The notes beneath the pieces are model-generated. The model ran no database searches and was not told the origin of the DNA. It worked only from the letters and a program-made list of their open reading frames with translations. The position numbers and the translations under genes were made by a program. From assembly GCA_026225945.1 (NCBI GenBank), contig JAMJFZ010001228.1, forward strand, positions 2,549,001 to 2,613,000: DNA of 64,000 nucleotides. The letters run 5' to 3'. Source of the stretch: Cricetomys ansorgei (Eukaryota; Chordata; Mammalia; Rodentia; Nesomyidae). Positions 21,290 through 32,744 of this stretch are shown here, piece after piece; position 1 is the first letter of the stretch, and every line of letters starts with the position of its first letter.

Positions 21290-22435
21290 CACCTCAAAGG
21301 AAATATGAGATAGTTTATTCTGGAGCCAAATGAGTGACCCCCATCCCAGGAACACAGACTGGGGTTACTCAAAACCCCATGTTCTGATGTGGTATTGTTC
21401 CATGAAGTTTTATAGAAACAGAACAAAAATCCCATAAGTGAACACACTTCAGATATATTGGTGGAAACATCAAGTAGGCAAGTCACAGCAGAGGAACCTC
21501 TGCTAAGGACTCAGAAACTATCTGATGACATTTTTAACCCTTGGGTTGGTAGGAAAAAAGGGCTCTGTAAATTCCAGAGAATTTTCTTGTAAGTCACAAA
21601 AACCTTAGTTCACATTCAGAGGTGGATGGAAGATGGTTGTTAAGTTTGCTAAACATGACCCAGGACAACTCAGAACACCAGCTCATCAGGAATGACGTCT
21701 AAGAGTCCCTTTAGACCTGTTGCTTGTGGCCCCTAACAAGTGTCAACAATTTGAGAGTACACTTAGTAAATGTTTGATTTTCTTCAGGGGGTTTCTCAAA
21801 GTGAAGCACATTCCTTTGCTCTCTGCTCTTTGGGACAAACAAGAAAAGACCGGTTATCCCTTGAGCCATCTTAACACACTTGGCAAAAAGAATGAGCTGA
21901 TGAAGTCTGCAGTCAGGGAGAAACCTTCTGTAGAAGTAAGGTTTGGAGATGGAGCTGTTCTTATTGCCCCCCAGCAAGCAGGTGATGATGCTCTGGGGGT
22001 GTAAAGTAAGTGGCACAGACTAATTTATCTCCTTCAATGAACTCTGATCCCAGCCCAAGATGAGACCTTAACAGGTGTCTTAACACCACAAGCTCAGGTG
22101 CATGGCTGCGCCTTGATTGTCTCCACATTTAGGACCAGCATGAAGTAAGGTGAAGAACACAGTCTCCCAGATCTTATTCTTGTTTGGACCCAAGTCTGAT
22201 CTTCCCTGGTATCTTAATGATCTTGGAAGATGTCACAAAGGTAAATGCACTCCATCCAAAGGGATGTTGAAATCTACCCATGAAACCACCGAAGGTAGAT
22301 TTAACATGCTACTGCAACAGAGAATCAGAATTTTATTGAATCAAATGGAAAGACTCATCACAAACCTTTTTAAAAGGTTGCATTTGTGGGCAGAGGTTTC
22401 CATTTCAACTGATAAAAGTTCTATGAATAAATGAC
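21290..22435. mobile_element. RMER1-like medium-reiteration block, tentative
   Basis: Segments such as gatagtttattctggagcca, gttctgatgtggtattgttc and catgaagttttatag recall rodent RMER1-type sequence, in antisense. The 94-aa plus and 101-aa minus frames at 21711-22016 overlap antiparallel and have no recognisable product. The assignment rests on memory of the family only. Confidence 0.3.
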
Positions 22436-22549
22436 CTTTATACTCTGCCTTAAACAGGACAGCTCTACCCCCTCTCCAGAGAACATGGAGGAAGAGGGGG
22501 TGGAACACAAATGAGGGCCAGGAGACGGAGAAGAATGCTTTGAAGTATT

Positions 22550-22995
22550 GTCTGGCCATGATGTGACATGACCATCACACTTATGATCTCACAGCAGCCA
22601 CAGATTTCACAGAACCTGCACAAGATGGCACCTATCAGAGTTCTATCATGAATGGGACAGAGGCATCTGAGGCTTCAGCCCTCTCTGAAGAGCTATTGGC
22701 TATTAATGGTTGCTAGGGAGTAGGAATAATTTTCTTCAGTGGTGTAACCACTGATATGTTTCCAGTGCGCTGGTACATAGCCCCATACCTGTGCTCTTGT
22801 AAGCAAATCTAATTAAACTCAGTGGTGACACATTAAAAAAAAAACTTGGAAGTAGGAGGGAAACATGATAGGAAGCATAAGAGGTTTAGCAGGAAAAAGA
22901 AGGGGATAAGAGGGAATAAAGGGGTGAGCGCAGTCAAAATATATTATAAAGATGTATGAAATTGTCAAAGAATAAACAAAAATAATTTTTAAATC
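22550..22995 (+). mobile_element. L1 3' UTR end
   Basis: acctgcacaagatggcacct, gaagagctattggctattaa, agccccatacctgtgctctt, gaagtaggagggaaacatga and attgtcaaagaataaacaaa follow the rodent L1 3' UTR in order, ending at an A-rich tail. The copy is 5'-truncated. Confidence 0.85.
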
Positions 22996-23014
22996 TTGAA
23001 GTTGAGTTCTGTTC

Positions 23015-23120
23015 CCCAAAACATTGATTTAATTGAGCTGTGGATCCACTTGACTTTAGGGTATTTTTAAAGTTTCTCAGGTAATATATTGTTCCCACCT
23101 TAGGCTGAGAAGCATTGAGT
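23015..23120 (+). mobile_element. MER5-like DNA transposon remnant, tentative
   Basis: tttctcaggtaatatattgt then ccttaggctgagaagcattg resembles the end of MER5-type hAT elements (CAGGTGAT through GAGAACCACTG). Confidence 0.35.
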
Positions 23121-23427
23121 CAGAAGGACATGGGAAACAAACAAACAATCAAACAAAAAAAAAAGAGTAGAGTCCACAAGAGAGGAGAAGAAAATTAAAG
23201 GTTTGTATGGAGGAGAGATCTACTTGGGGATTAATTGAGGAGGAAGGGAAGGGAGAAACAGAAACGCATGCCAGGTGGGCAGGAGGAAAGTGGGCTGAGG
23301 TACAAGAAGAGACAGATGGTTGGAGGACAGAGAACAAAGCCTAGAAGATCAAAAAGAAGAAGAAACTACTCAGGATGGATTAAGAATGGTTGGAAAACAG
23401 TTCTTTGAGAGCGTGTTGTGCTTGGGC
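23121..23427. other. A/G-rich single-copy interval
   Basis: This purine-rich stretch contains caaacaaacaatcaaacaaa-like patches. No element recognised. Confidence 0.4.
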
Positions 23428-23614
23428 TGTTCCAGCTTCCTTCCTGTTGCTGTGATGAAATGCCCTGACCAAAGGGTTTATTTCAGTTTACACTTCCAGA
23501 TCACAGTCTATCATTAAAGGAAATCAGAGTAGAAATTCAAGCAGGACGGGAACCCAAGGAGGGCAGGAACCAGGGAGAAACACTGCTTGCTGGCTTGCTC
23601 ACAACTCATGCTTT
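23428..23614 (-). mobile_element. ERVL-MaLR-type LTR, first piece of a split copy
   Basis: Plus reading: cctgttgctgtgatgaaatg, gggtttatttcagtttacac, aattcaagcaggacgggaac and ttgctggcttgctcacaact. It stops where an L1 3' end begins and resumes near 23790. Confidence 0.75.
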
Positions 23615-23790
23615 GCTTTCTTTTTTTAATTTTTAATTTATTTTTCTTCTTTTGTATAATACATATCAACACCCCTCCTACCCTCCCTCCATTCCTCCCA
23701 GCTCCCCCATTCTCCCTCTCCTCCTGTTATATATTCTCCCCATCCCCACCCACTCATCCCACCCCCCCCAACACACTATTTAGCCCATAA
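23615..23790 (-). mobile_element. Short L1 3' end inserted in an LTR
   Basis: A T-rich start (reversed poly(A)), ttgtataatacatatcaaca and C-rich tracts of the ccctccctccattcctccca type match the reversed rodent L1 3' terminus. Confidence 0.65.
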
Positions 23791-23993
23791 CTACCTGCCC
23801 GGAAAATGGCACCAGCCACAGTGGGTGTGGCCCTTCCTGCATCAATTAGCAATCAAGAAAATCACTTGTATATGTGTGCACAAACCATCCTGAAATTGGC
23901 AATTACTTAATTAAGATTCCTTGCCCCACCCTGACCCAGTTGATTCTAGGCTATGCCAAGTTGACAGTTAATGTTAACTAGGACACAGGCCCA
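23791..23993 (-). mobile_element. ERVL-MaLR-type LTR, second piece
   Basis: aatggcaccagccacagtgg, ctgcatcaattagcaatcaa, tctaggctatgccaagttga and taatgttaactaggacaca complete the LTR interrupted at 23614. Confidence 0.75.
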
Positions 23994-24042
23994 CTGTGCT
24001 GGGGCTTTAGGAAATAGAGATGAAGACCCAAGAAAGCAAAAG

Positions 24043-24352
24043 AGTAATGGTACTAGTTGGATCTAAAATGTTCCCCAGAGACTCCTATATTAAATCTTTT
24101 GATCTCAGCCCAGGGCACTACTTGAGGAATTTAACACAGGAGTCATGTTGGGGTACCTGGCCATGAAGCAAAAGGGCTTCCCCTCCTACATGCTCCTGCC
24201 GTGGTGTTCTGTGCCATCCCTGGGCCAAAGCAATCAGTCACTGACCGAAAACCTCAAAACTGGGAGCCAAAATAAACCTTAATTCTCTGTCACTTGTTTA
24301 TCTCAGATATCTGTCAGATTTCCAGCGAGCTACTCAATAGTAGCTCAATATG
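24043..24352 (+). mobile_element. MaLR/MLT-type solo LTR
   Basis: ggatctaaaatgttccccag, catgctcctgccgtggtgtt, tgggagccaaaataaacctt with the AATAAA signal and gtttatctcagatatctgtc follow the general MaLR plan. Confidence 0.7.
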
Positions 24353-25009
24353 ACAATAGAAAAAAAAAAGAAGAGGAGGGAATTCACATAGTAACACTAA
24401 GGCAACTGAGCAATTTGCCCTCAAACAACCCAGTCAACAGAGCTTCCTAGCAATTTAAGTAAACTCAGAATAAAGGCAATAAACTGGCTTTTTCATTAAG
24501 CCAGGCTTGGTGTTCTTGCCTCATGCAATTATTCTCAAACACTCAGAAGATGTTCTTCTGTGTGCTGCACTGGGGAACACCACGGAGAACAAGCAAGGCT
24601 TCCAGAGCCTGAGAGGAACTGCTTCTTCTGGGGGCTGGGCAGACAGCTGCTTTGAAAAGCCCTGAGTTCTCTGAAGCTCCCTAAATGTACTTTACCAGCA
24701 GCTCTACTGTTTGTTTCTTCTCTGAAAACAATCAAAACAGAAAGGAGTTCAAAAGCACAGTTGTGATTAAAGTTTCCAAGCACTTTCACTAAGGACAAGG
24801 TCAGGGACTCTCAACCCCACCAGAGAAATTAGAGCTGCTACACTGGTGCTCAAGCCCGTGGTCTCTGTGGTACAGACATCCAAGAAACTGTCTTTGCTCA
24901 CAACAGAACACCGTATACCATTATGACTAGACCAAGTTAGGGTCACCTACTTCTGAATACTACACTGGCTTTCCATCTCTCAACACATAAAGAATTAGTT
25001 TATTAAAAT
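24353..25009. other. Single-copy interval
   Basis: Starts with a poly(A) patch that may belong to the LTR. The remainder is unique with no supported gene. Confidence 0.45.
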
Positions 25010-25196
25010 ATGAACTGAGGTGCAACTCATTTGGTGGAGCTCTTACTTAGCATACATGAAGCCTTATCATATAAACCCATGTGAAGTGGTATATGCCTGT
25101 AATCTAGCACTTAGGAGAGAGAGGAAGAACATTCAGAAGTTCAAGGCCATTTTTGGCTCTATGGCAAATTCAAGACTATCCTGTTCTAAAATAAAT
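25010..25196 (+). mobile_element. B4-type SINE (ID-like head plus B1 body)
   Basis: tgaggtgcaactcatttggt, cttagcatacatgaagcctt, atgcctgtaatctagcactt and agttcaaggccatttttggc are head and B1-like body; the tail merges into a GATA repeat. Confidence 0.7.
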
Positions 25197-25199
25197 GGA

Positions 25200-25210
25200 A
25201 GGATAGATAG

Positions 25211-25258
<48 letters not shown>

Positions 25259-25287
25259 CAGATAGATAGACAGATAGATAGATGGTA
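25200..25287. repeat. (GATA)n microsatellite
   Basis: Near-uninterrupted gata/gaca tetramers follow the A-rich tail of the SINE. Frames rich in YLSI on the minus strand are translations of this repeat. Confidence 0.95.
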
Positions 25288-25949
25288 GAAGATAGACATA
25301 TAGACAATAGGTAGACAAACAGATAGGCAGAATGTAAATTTTTTTGAGTAAAGGAATGGATTGGAAGCCACAACCATCAGGAGATGCACTTTGAGTCATT
25401 TTGGAGGATGATGACACTGGTGGCGACAGCAGCCTTGCCTTCCTTCACCTACCATCTCAGGGATCCAGGACAGCAAACTTCAGCTGGCAGCTCCATATAA
25501 AGAAAGGGAACTTCTGTCCCACTTGAGGGAACTGAGGTAGGTGTTTGGAAACATCTACTTGATGTGCAGATTAGCTGCACAGGTATGTGCTACAGGTTTA
25601 ACCATCCATCTGGACAAACCTTATACCTCCAGGTCAAAGAAAAATGCAGTAGGCTATGAAATGACCAAGAGAACTACCTGTCACACAGAGGCCAGAATGG
25701 CCATGTGCTGCACCAATGCTGCTTCCCAGGCAGCAGATGCTTCACTGCAAGGAGCTTAAAAGTCAGAATGGTAGAGCTGCTCTCCCAAGCGATGGAAGTG
25801 GCAGGTTCAGAACGAAAGTTTCCTGACACTTCAATGCTAGAGGTGACTTTTCATACTACCTTTAAAGACCTCTCTCCTACAAGAAGAGAAACACTGTCTC
25901 ATGGTAGAGGGGGAGGATGACACCTATACATGGCCTTTGACCCCAATAT
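25288..25949. other. Single-copy interval
   Basis: Degraded GATA-like units persist to about 25330, then unique DNA with no recognised element. Confidence 0.45.
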
Positions 25950-26185
25950 GTGTGACGTGCACATGCTTGTACTCACATAGAAATGCAAACACACATGAAT
26001 GTGCACACACCATATAAACACACTCACACAAACAACATATGAATACACCACACACACAAGCACACTATACACATGCCATACACACACACAACATATGTAT
26101 ATATCACCACACGAAGATACAGTGCACATACCCCTATACACAACATATGCATACACTACACATACACACACACACACACACACAA
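25950..26185. repeat. Irregular CA-rich repeat
   Basis: Interrupted (CA)n and catacaca units fill the stretch, ending in pure (CA)n at about 26162-26184. Several frames of histidine/threonine or cysteine/valine repeats arise here. Confidence 0.9.
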
Positions 26186-26571
26186 CCTCTCTTCTCCACC
26201 TTTCTCTCTTACTCCCTTTCTTCTAACCTTTCTGCCTTCCAGAGAAAAGATAAAAACTGACACTATTAAAAGGATTATTCAGGACCTAAAACACTATGAA
26301 TGCAGAGCCAAGGTGGCTTCAGTTTGGGCAGGAGGCGGGGGATGGGGGAATTTAAACGATCTGAACAACTGTTTCAATTCACGACTATTAAATATTTAGG
26401 GAACATTCACTCTGTGCCAATTTCTCTGCCCAGAGGGATGAGAAAGAAATACTAGATGAGACCAAGCAAAATCAGTTCTGTTCTGCCCTGCACCCCTTGA
26501 CACCCTAGGATAAAAATTTTAGTATCTATTTAGGATGCAAGACATCTACAAGTACACTTTCACACAGACAG
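26186..26571. other. Single-copy interval
   Basis: Pyrimidine-rich at the left (26187-26240), then unique DNA. No element recognised. Confidence 0.4.

Positions 26572-26608
<37 letters not shown>
26572..26608. repeat. (CA)n microsatellite
   Basis: A run of about 15 CA units directly abuts the LTR that follows. Confidence 0.9.
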
Positions 26609-26942
26609 AACACCAAAGCAACTTAAAGAAAGGAGGGTTCATTTAGGTTCACTGTTCAAGGGCACAGTCCATCATGTTGGAAACAGTCACAGCAGCAGGA
26701 GTGGGAGGCAGCTGCTCACATGGCATCCCCAATCAGGAAGCAGAGAGATTAATGCTGTGCCCAGCTCACTGTGTCCTTTTCAGTCCAGAACCCCCAGCCC
26801 ATGAGATAGTGTCACCCACATTTAGAATGGGTCTTCCAACTTTAATTAACTCAATCTAGAAGCTTCCCCACAGAGATGCCCAGAGGTTAGTCTCTAAGAT
26901 GACTCTAGATCTCTTCAAGTTGACAATCATCATTACATCAAT
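26609..26942 (-). mobile_element. ERVL-MaLR-type solo LTR
   Basis: Plus reading: ggagggttcatttaggttca, gggcacagtccatcatgttg, cagtccagaacccccagccc and tctcttcaagttgacaatca. The end of the element next to the CA repeat is eroded. Confidence 0.75.
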
Positions 26943-27344
26943 CACTTAAAGTTTCTCTTTATAAATGTGTCAAACAACATCAAGAAGATGGAGATAACTT
27001 GGTAAGATAACCTGACTCCAGTCTCGAGTCCTGGTTTTAGGTAGGTTTGAAGGTTTCATGGGTGAATTTACGTTGCACCCAGTACTATGGCAGTGGTTGG
27101 CTGAAGCCATCATCCTCTGATTGTCAGAATGGTAAATGACCCTGCTGGCCATCACTTCTGCTGTGAGACGCAAGCCAAAAATCACCACTGAATATGTGAC
27201 TGGAACATTTGAGAACACCCACCATCCAACCACGGTGGCCTGGATGGAATGTTAGGAGTCTTAGGTGAGACGGTTGCTTTTCTAGGTGATGATGTTAGGC
27301 AGGTTAGCTCTCAGTAGGACTGACCACTGAGAGCTACCTAAGTA
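26943..27344. other. Single-copy interval
   Basis: Unique DNA; the 87-aa minus frame here has no recognised domain. Confidence 0.4.
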
Positions 27345-27482
27345 TTGCTTATTTTCTCATTTCCTTTCCCCTGCAATTACACAATAAACTCCAAGATGAC
27401 AGGTGTCTGATCATTTTATTCTCCCTCTGTAGAACAGCACTTGGCATTTAATGAACTCTTAACAAATGAATGAGTTCCTGAT
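27345..27482 (+). mobile_element. L2 LINE 3' remnant
   Basis: aataaactccaagatgacag, attttattctccctctgtag, aacagcacttggcatttaat and aacaaatgaatga reproduce the ordered words of the L2 3' end. Confidence 0.65.
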
Positions 27483-27504
27483 GACCAAGTAATCACATGA
27501 GTAC

Positions 27505-27750
27505 CATCCAGTCGCTCACTCACTGCTGGTGGGAATGGGAAATGGCACAGCTACTTTAGAAGGCTGTTGGACAATAAATTGACTACCATTGGAACACGAG
27601 CATACCATGAAAACCTTCATTTGCCTGAATGAACTGGGAGGCTGTGCTCATACAGAAGCCTGTGCATGAGTGCTTTCAGGAGCTTGATTCATAATTTCCC
27701 AAGATGGATATAAGCAGAGGTCCTCTCCAGCAACATATCATCCATGTGAA
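27505..27750 (+). mobile_element. Ancient L1 (L1M-type) 3' remnant
   Basis: cactgctggtgggaatggga, aaatggcacagctactttag, gaaggctgttggacaataaa and ttgattcataatttcccaag match old mammalian L1 3' sequence. Confidence 0.65.
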
Positions 27751-28031
27751 TGGGTGGATCTGTGAATGCAAATGTTGGGGGTCTCTGTAAGGGATGTTCC
27801 TGGTTCTGCATTCTCATTATACATAATCCATGGATATTCTGGTTTTATCAACTACCTGGAGAGACAGGCATGAGTCCCTCCCTGAAAGATAGGGCCTCCC
27901 CTCCCACTTTTTGCTGTGCTGACAATAAAGTCAGAGACACTAGGAGTTAGGTGTGACCCTCAAAGCAAATTTCATTTTCTACATCTCTTGACTTTCTCGT
28001 CCGATTCCTCAATGTCTACCTCTATCGTCAC

Positions 28032-28380
28032 AAAACCACATATTCACATATCTTTGTGTGAGTGCATGTTCACATGTGCGTAGACATATGAGTACAGGTA
28101 TATGTGTATGTAGAAGCCAGAGGACAAAGTAGGTATTGACCCTCAAGACCTCTTCTATCTTTTTGGGAGGCTGGGGCACAAAGTCCCTCAGTAGCCTGGA
28201 ATTCATCAGATAAACTAGGCTGACTGGCCAGCAAACTCCAGCTATCCCCCTGTCTCTTCCTCTCCAGCAGTAGCATCAGAAGTGCACACTACAACACTTC
28301 ATGGGAATTTGGGGAATTGGATTCAGGATCCTCATGCTTGCATGGGAAACACTTTACTGACTATGCTTTCTCCCCAGCCA
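28032..28380 (-). mobile_element. B4-type composite SINE
   Basis: A reversed GT-rich tail, agaagccagaggacaaagta, taggctgactggccagcaaa, attggattcaggatcctcat and a reversed head (cactttactgactatgcttt). Confidence 0.75.
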
Positions 28381-28671
28381 CACTTGCTCAGCCTTAAATT
28401 TGGTTAGTATAATTCAATGAACCAAACATACTTCCTGGCCCACTTTTCATCCACCAGTTTGGAACAGGATGGAGTGCTTCTGTGAGATCATATAATCAAT
28501 CAGTGCCATTCCAGACTAGGATCACAGGACCAGTCTTCTGAGAATATTTCCATTATCCACATGTGTGATCATATATGTGCATATGTGAAGCTTGCACTCT
28601 ATCAGTTCTATTTAAAAATTCTTCCTTCTTATTTATCTTTCTTAATTAAGCTTACCATCTTTTTTCCAAAT

Positions 28672-28858
28672 TTTTACACGCACTTATTTATTATGTATGC
28701 ATATATGTGTATGCATGTACCATGGTGCTTTTTGCAGAGGTCAGAGGGCAACTTGAAAGAATTTACTCTCTCCTTCAACCATGTGGTTTCCAAGGATCAA
28801 ACTCAGTCAACTGACTTAGTGGCAAGTATTTTACCTTCCAAACCAGCTCACTGCCCCT
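28672..28858 (-). mobile_element. B2/B3-type SINE
   Basis: tttattatgtatgcatatat, tttgcagaggtcagagggca, caaggatcaaactcagtcaa and ccaaaccagctcactgcccc are a reversed B3. Confidence 0.7.
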
Positions 28859-28877
28859 AAATTTCTCCTATTGAAAA

Positions 28878-29100
28878 AAATATATATTTTTTAATTTTAG
28901 TATATGGGTATTTTTCCAGCATACATATCTGTATACCACTTGTATGTCTGGAGCCTGTGGAGACCAGAAGAGGTCTTAAAATTCCCTGTAACTAGAGTTA
29001 CAGATGGTTAAGAACCATCATGTAAGTGTTGGAAATCAAACCTGGGTCCTCTGCAAAAGAAGCAAATGCTTTTAACCACCAAGTCATTTCTCCAGTCCCC
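28878..29100 (-). mobile_element. B2/B3-type SINE
   Basis: gtctggagcctgtggagacc, taactagagttacagatggt, tgttggaaatcaaacctggg and accaccaagtcatttctcca are a reversed B3. It has the same orientation as its left neighbour. Confidence 0.85.
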
Positions 29101-29532
29101 TAAATTTTCTCTTCTTAATTGAATAAGATTAAATCCAAACTTTACTTTTCTGAATTTTGGCATTAGAGTTTCTGTGCCTGGACAACTTCAAGTTTAACCA
29201 AACTCTGTACCACACAAACAAATTTGTCATTTAGTTCCACCGCATGTTTTTTTTTTTTAAAAAAGGAAATGTGTATCTGAGTTCCTACAAAGTTAAATGT
29301 GTGGTTCAAATTAATTTTAAACCCAGGCATCACACCCAAGGGAGGTTTCTGAGAAATAAAATTAAGGTACATCTGTCTTTCTCCCCCACAAATTGATTAC
29401 AATGACTTCCCTACCGTCCCACTTGTTTTAATAAAACAGACTCACCACTGAGACTGAACTACCCACGTCCCTTAGCAGAAAGGAGTGAAGGAAATCATTA
29501 CTCCAAATGGAGAACACATTTCCTTATGAATA
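29101..29532. other. Single-copy interval
   Basis: AT-rich unique DNA with a T run near 29247. No element or gene recognised. Confidence 0.45.
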
Positions 29533-29838
29533 TCTGATAGTTTGTTTCCATTGACAACTTGAGCAGATTAAGACAAATTTAAGGAATTATCGAGACATGT
29601 CTCAGGTGTGTCTGTGAGGACATTTCCGGAGCCAAAGAGGGAGACTCACTCTGAATGAAGGCATCATCCAGCTGGGCGGGGCAAGCATTCAGCTCTGCTT
29701 CCTGACCGTGGATATAATGTTCCTGGCCACCTTACAGTCACTCTTGCAGCCATGATGGAACTGTATTCCCTCAAACCTGGAGCCAAAATAAGCTATTTCT
29801 CCCTCATGTTGTTATTTGTTTGATATTTGTACCCAGAA
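29533..29838 (+). mobile_element. ERVL-MaLR-type solo LTR
   Basis: tgatagtttgtttccattga, agccaaagagggagactcac, gcttcctgaccgtggatata and ctggagccaaaataagctat follow the LTR plan; the poly(A) signal is changed to AATAAG. Confidence 0.65.
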
Positions 29839-31099
29839 AGGAAGAAAGTCACTGAAACCATGTCATACTCAGAAATACTTTTTATTTGAACTGACAAATT
29901 ACAAAAGTAAACAGGAATTCAAGAACATTCTTAAAGTAAAAAAAAAAAAAAAAAAAAAGCAGAAAGAAAGGCTGCTCAGAGGACTTTCACCTAGAAAGAA
30001 AGGACACCTCTCAAGGCCACTTTTGCACACAGTTCTGACTCCTTGATGTACCTACGTACACGGGAGATCTCAGGATAAGACATCCAAGTTGAAATTCAGA
30101 GGGGAGCACAGTGCCTATTAGTTCAAATGAAATTAGCTTAAAGGATATGAAATTTTTATCAGATATGCAAAATTAATTGAAACTATGTCTCTGCCTAGAA
30201 GATATGCACATGGAAATCAAGATTTGCCTCAATGTGACAATTAAAATCTCATTATGTATCTCCAGCCCCAGTGATACATGGGAGACTTGAGGGGGACCAG
30301 GATGGGGGTGGGGCCCAGCCTCTTTGCTCAGCAGTAGATGTGGAAGAATCATTGTTACCAGGTAACTGTGTAGTAACCAAGAAAGAGGGGGTAACAATCA
30401 GGGACACTTGCTGGAAAGTCTATCTCTAGGCTGCTACAGATAGTTTCCATGACTGTATCTAGATCTACTAACTACAGTCATCAGAATAATGCAAAGATCT
30501 CAGTCACTGTGCCTTTGATTTCCACAACCCCAGAGATCTGATTGGATGGGTTTTAAATAAGTTCACTTGACTGACAGGACACAGACTTTACAGGTAGTCT
30601 AACTAGGACATTCTAAGAGAAAGGCAGAACAAGAACTCACCTGGTCCCCTATCAGGTCTTTTCCTCTTGATTCTGTCTTTCTACATGAGGCTGATCATAT
30701 TTTCCAAAGGTTGCTGCAAGGCAACTTCTTCAGCCATGCCTCAACTGAAAGTGAAATCTAGTCCTACAGTTCTCTTTGTAGTCAGGCTGGGTACCATTGC
30801 TAGCAACAGTGGTGGTGGTAGTGACATCGTGATCTCTTGGTCAGATGGTAAAGATGATGCAGTTTCTAACACTGTGACATTCACACCCAGGGATCCCTGA
30901 GTATTGAATATAAAAATATTGTCTGACACCCCTGAATTCATCATTCAACAGGGAAGCCATGCGACAGGTAATCTTAGCCCTCCTCTTCCAGTCTCTCATC
31001 AGCCCCCCATTGAATATAACTGTGGCCCTCAAACCAGTTTGTAGCCCCCGTGATTCCTCGCTAAGATCTCAAATATGTCAACAGGGAAAGACATCCCCA
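29839..31099. other. Long single-copy interval
   Basis: Contains an A run at 29938-29958 and otherwise unique DNA. The 77-aa plus frame at 30667-30900 and its antisense frames have no domain I recognise. Confidence 0.5.
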
Positions 31100-31232
31100 C
31101 TGAGTCCTGCCCTGATTCCTGGATACTACTAGAAAGTGAATGACATGTTTGTTTGTTTGCTTGCTTGCTATTTTGTTTGTTTTTAAGCCATTAAATGTTG
31201 GAGTACTTTTTCATGCAGCAACAGCAACTGAA
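31100..31232 (+). mobile_element. MLT/MaLR-like LTR 3' remnant, tentative
   Basis: cctgattcctggatactact, a (TTTG/TTGC)n patch, ttaagccattaaatgttgga and agcaacagcaactgaaataa resemble the end of an old MaLR LTR. Confidence 0.35.
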
Positions 31233-31705
31233 ATAAAATTTCTGGCCATCAGAGGAATCTAAGAGTATTGTTTCTGCCTTTGGTTGCCTCCCAGAGGTTG
31301 AAGATAAGTTCCTATTAATGAAGATACTATGCACTTCAGACACAGTACCTGGAGGCTCTCAGCTGGACATAACCAAAATGCCTCCTCTAGAGTCTATATC
31401 TATACCAGAAGGTGCCATGCAAGCTTCCATGGGAAGTGGTAACCAGTAGTCTGAATGCACTATAATGCATAGGAATTACAACAATTACAACAGTGACCAG
31501 CATAGCAAGATAACACTAAGGATGCAATAGTGGGATTCATATCTTGGTGTTAACCAACATCTCTCTTATTACACTTAAGGCCTATTTATCAAGAGGAAAG
31601 ACATTGGAAACCTAGCTAATACAGGGGACTAATGAGGCCATGGATCTTGGATGAGAATCTACAACTGCCACTTTACTAAACCAATATAATTCCTAACTGC
31701 ATTCT

Positions 31706-31715
31706 CCCTCTCTCT

Positions 31716-31802
<87 letters not shown>
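31706..31802. repeat. (CT)n(TA)n compound microsatellite
   Basis: About 50 bp of CT repeats switch abruptly to about 40 bp of TA repeats inside the L1 3' UTR. Confidence 0.95.
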
Positions 31803-31806
<4 letters not shown>

Positions 31807-32293
31807 TCCTTACATTCACAAATAACTATAGCTCTCATCCTCAACAAGCAAACTTTGTTTTGTGATAGACAGGGACCACTACAGAAAAACACAACTGATC
31901 AAAATGCAGAGAACAAGTGATCATGTAGTTCCCAGACCCAACTACACCAACACAAACACTGCACCTAAGGCTCAGAGAACAGCTCTAAAGAGGGCATGAA
32001 AGATTATAGGAGCCAGAGGAACATGGTGTCAACTGTGAAGTTGCATCTCCTAGATATGTCAGGAAATCTATATCCAAATCAACAGCATGGCTGCTTAAAC
32101 CAGACCTGAAGAAGGACAGGCATGTTAATATGGAAGGTGAAATCTCACAGGAACTACAGGAAACTAAGGAATGCTGAGAGTGAGAGGAAATTGTCTTCCT
32201 CAGGGAAGACTCCTCTAATTGGTCATCTAATACCAAGGACCACCCCTCAAATAATATGCATACAAATAACATTATGTTGGTTGAGTAGATCCT

Positions 32294-32452
32294 ATGTGTG
32301 TGTGTGTGTATACATATATATATATATGTATACACACACACACATATATATACACAAACATATATATGTATATACATACATATGCATACATATATACACA
32401 TATATACACATACTCTTATATATACATATATATGGATATACATATATGTTCA
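32294..32452. repeat. TG / TATA / CA compound repeat
   Basis: (TG)n, then (TA)n, then (CA)n and further TATACA units make partly palindromic DNA in the variable 3' part of the L1 3' UTR. Confidence 0.9.
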
Positions 32453-32744
32453 CAACAATTAAAGAAAGGGGACATAAATTTGAGAGAGATCAAGGATGTC
32501 TGTGTGGGAGAGGTTAGAGGGAGGAAAAGGTAAGGGAGGAACTGATATAATGAGATTTTAATTTCAAAAAATTGAAAACATTAAAAAATAATTCTTGGCC
32601 ATGTTGCCCTGTCAGCAAAAGGTGAACAAACAGCTCTTACTTCTGCAGAGGAAGGAGGAAGGACAAGTAGAAGAGAACCAGTTACCAAAGGGGGCTGGAC
32701 CTGTCTCCAAAGGTCTTTAAGCTATAGATGGATAGTCATTGTCT

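Larger units (their letters stand above)
31235..32597 (+). mobile_element. L1 3' UTR, about 1.36 kb
   Basis: Ordered words of a rodent Lx-type L1 3' UTR: tttctgcctttggttgcctc, gcacttcagacacagtacct, aaccaacatctctcttatta, gaaaaacacaactgatcaaa, gcacctaaggctcagagaac, aactaaggaatgctgagagt and ggagggaggaaaaggtaagg, ending in an A-rich tail. No ORF2 is joined to it, so it is 5'-truncated. Confidence 0.85.

Noticed and set aside
25200..25287. Regularly spaced repeats that might suggest a CRISPR array
   Set aside because: The units are 4 bp GATA with no spacers, and the context is a rodent genome.
30667..30900. 77-aa plus frame in single-copy DNA
   Set aside because: No family resemblance and equally long antisense frames overlap it.
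32294..32452. Palindromic TG/TATA/CA stretch as a replication origin or cruciform
   Set aside because: It lies in the known variable microsatellite part of an L1 3' UTR, which explains it.
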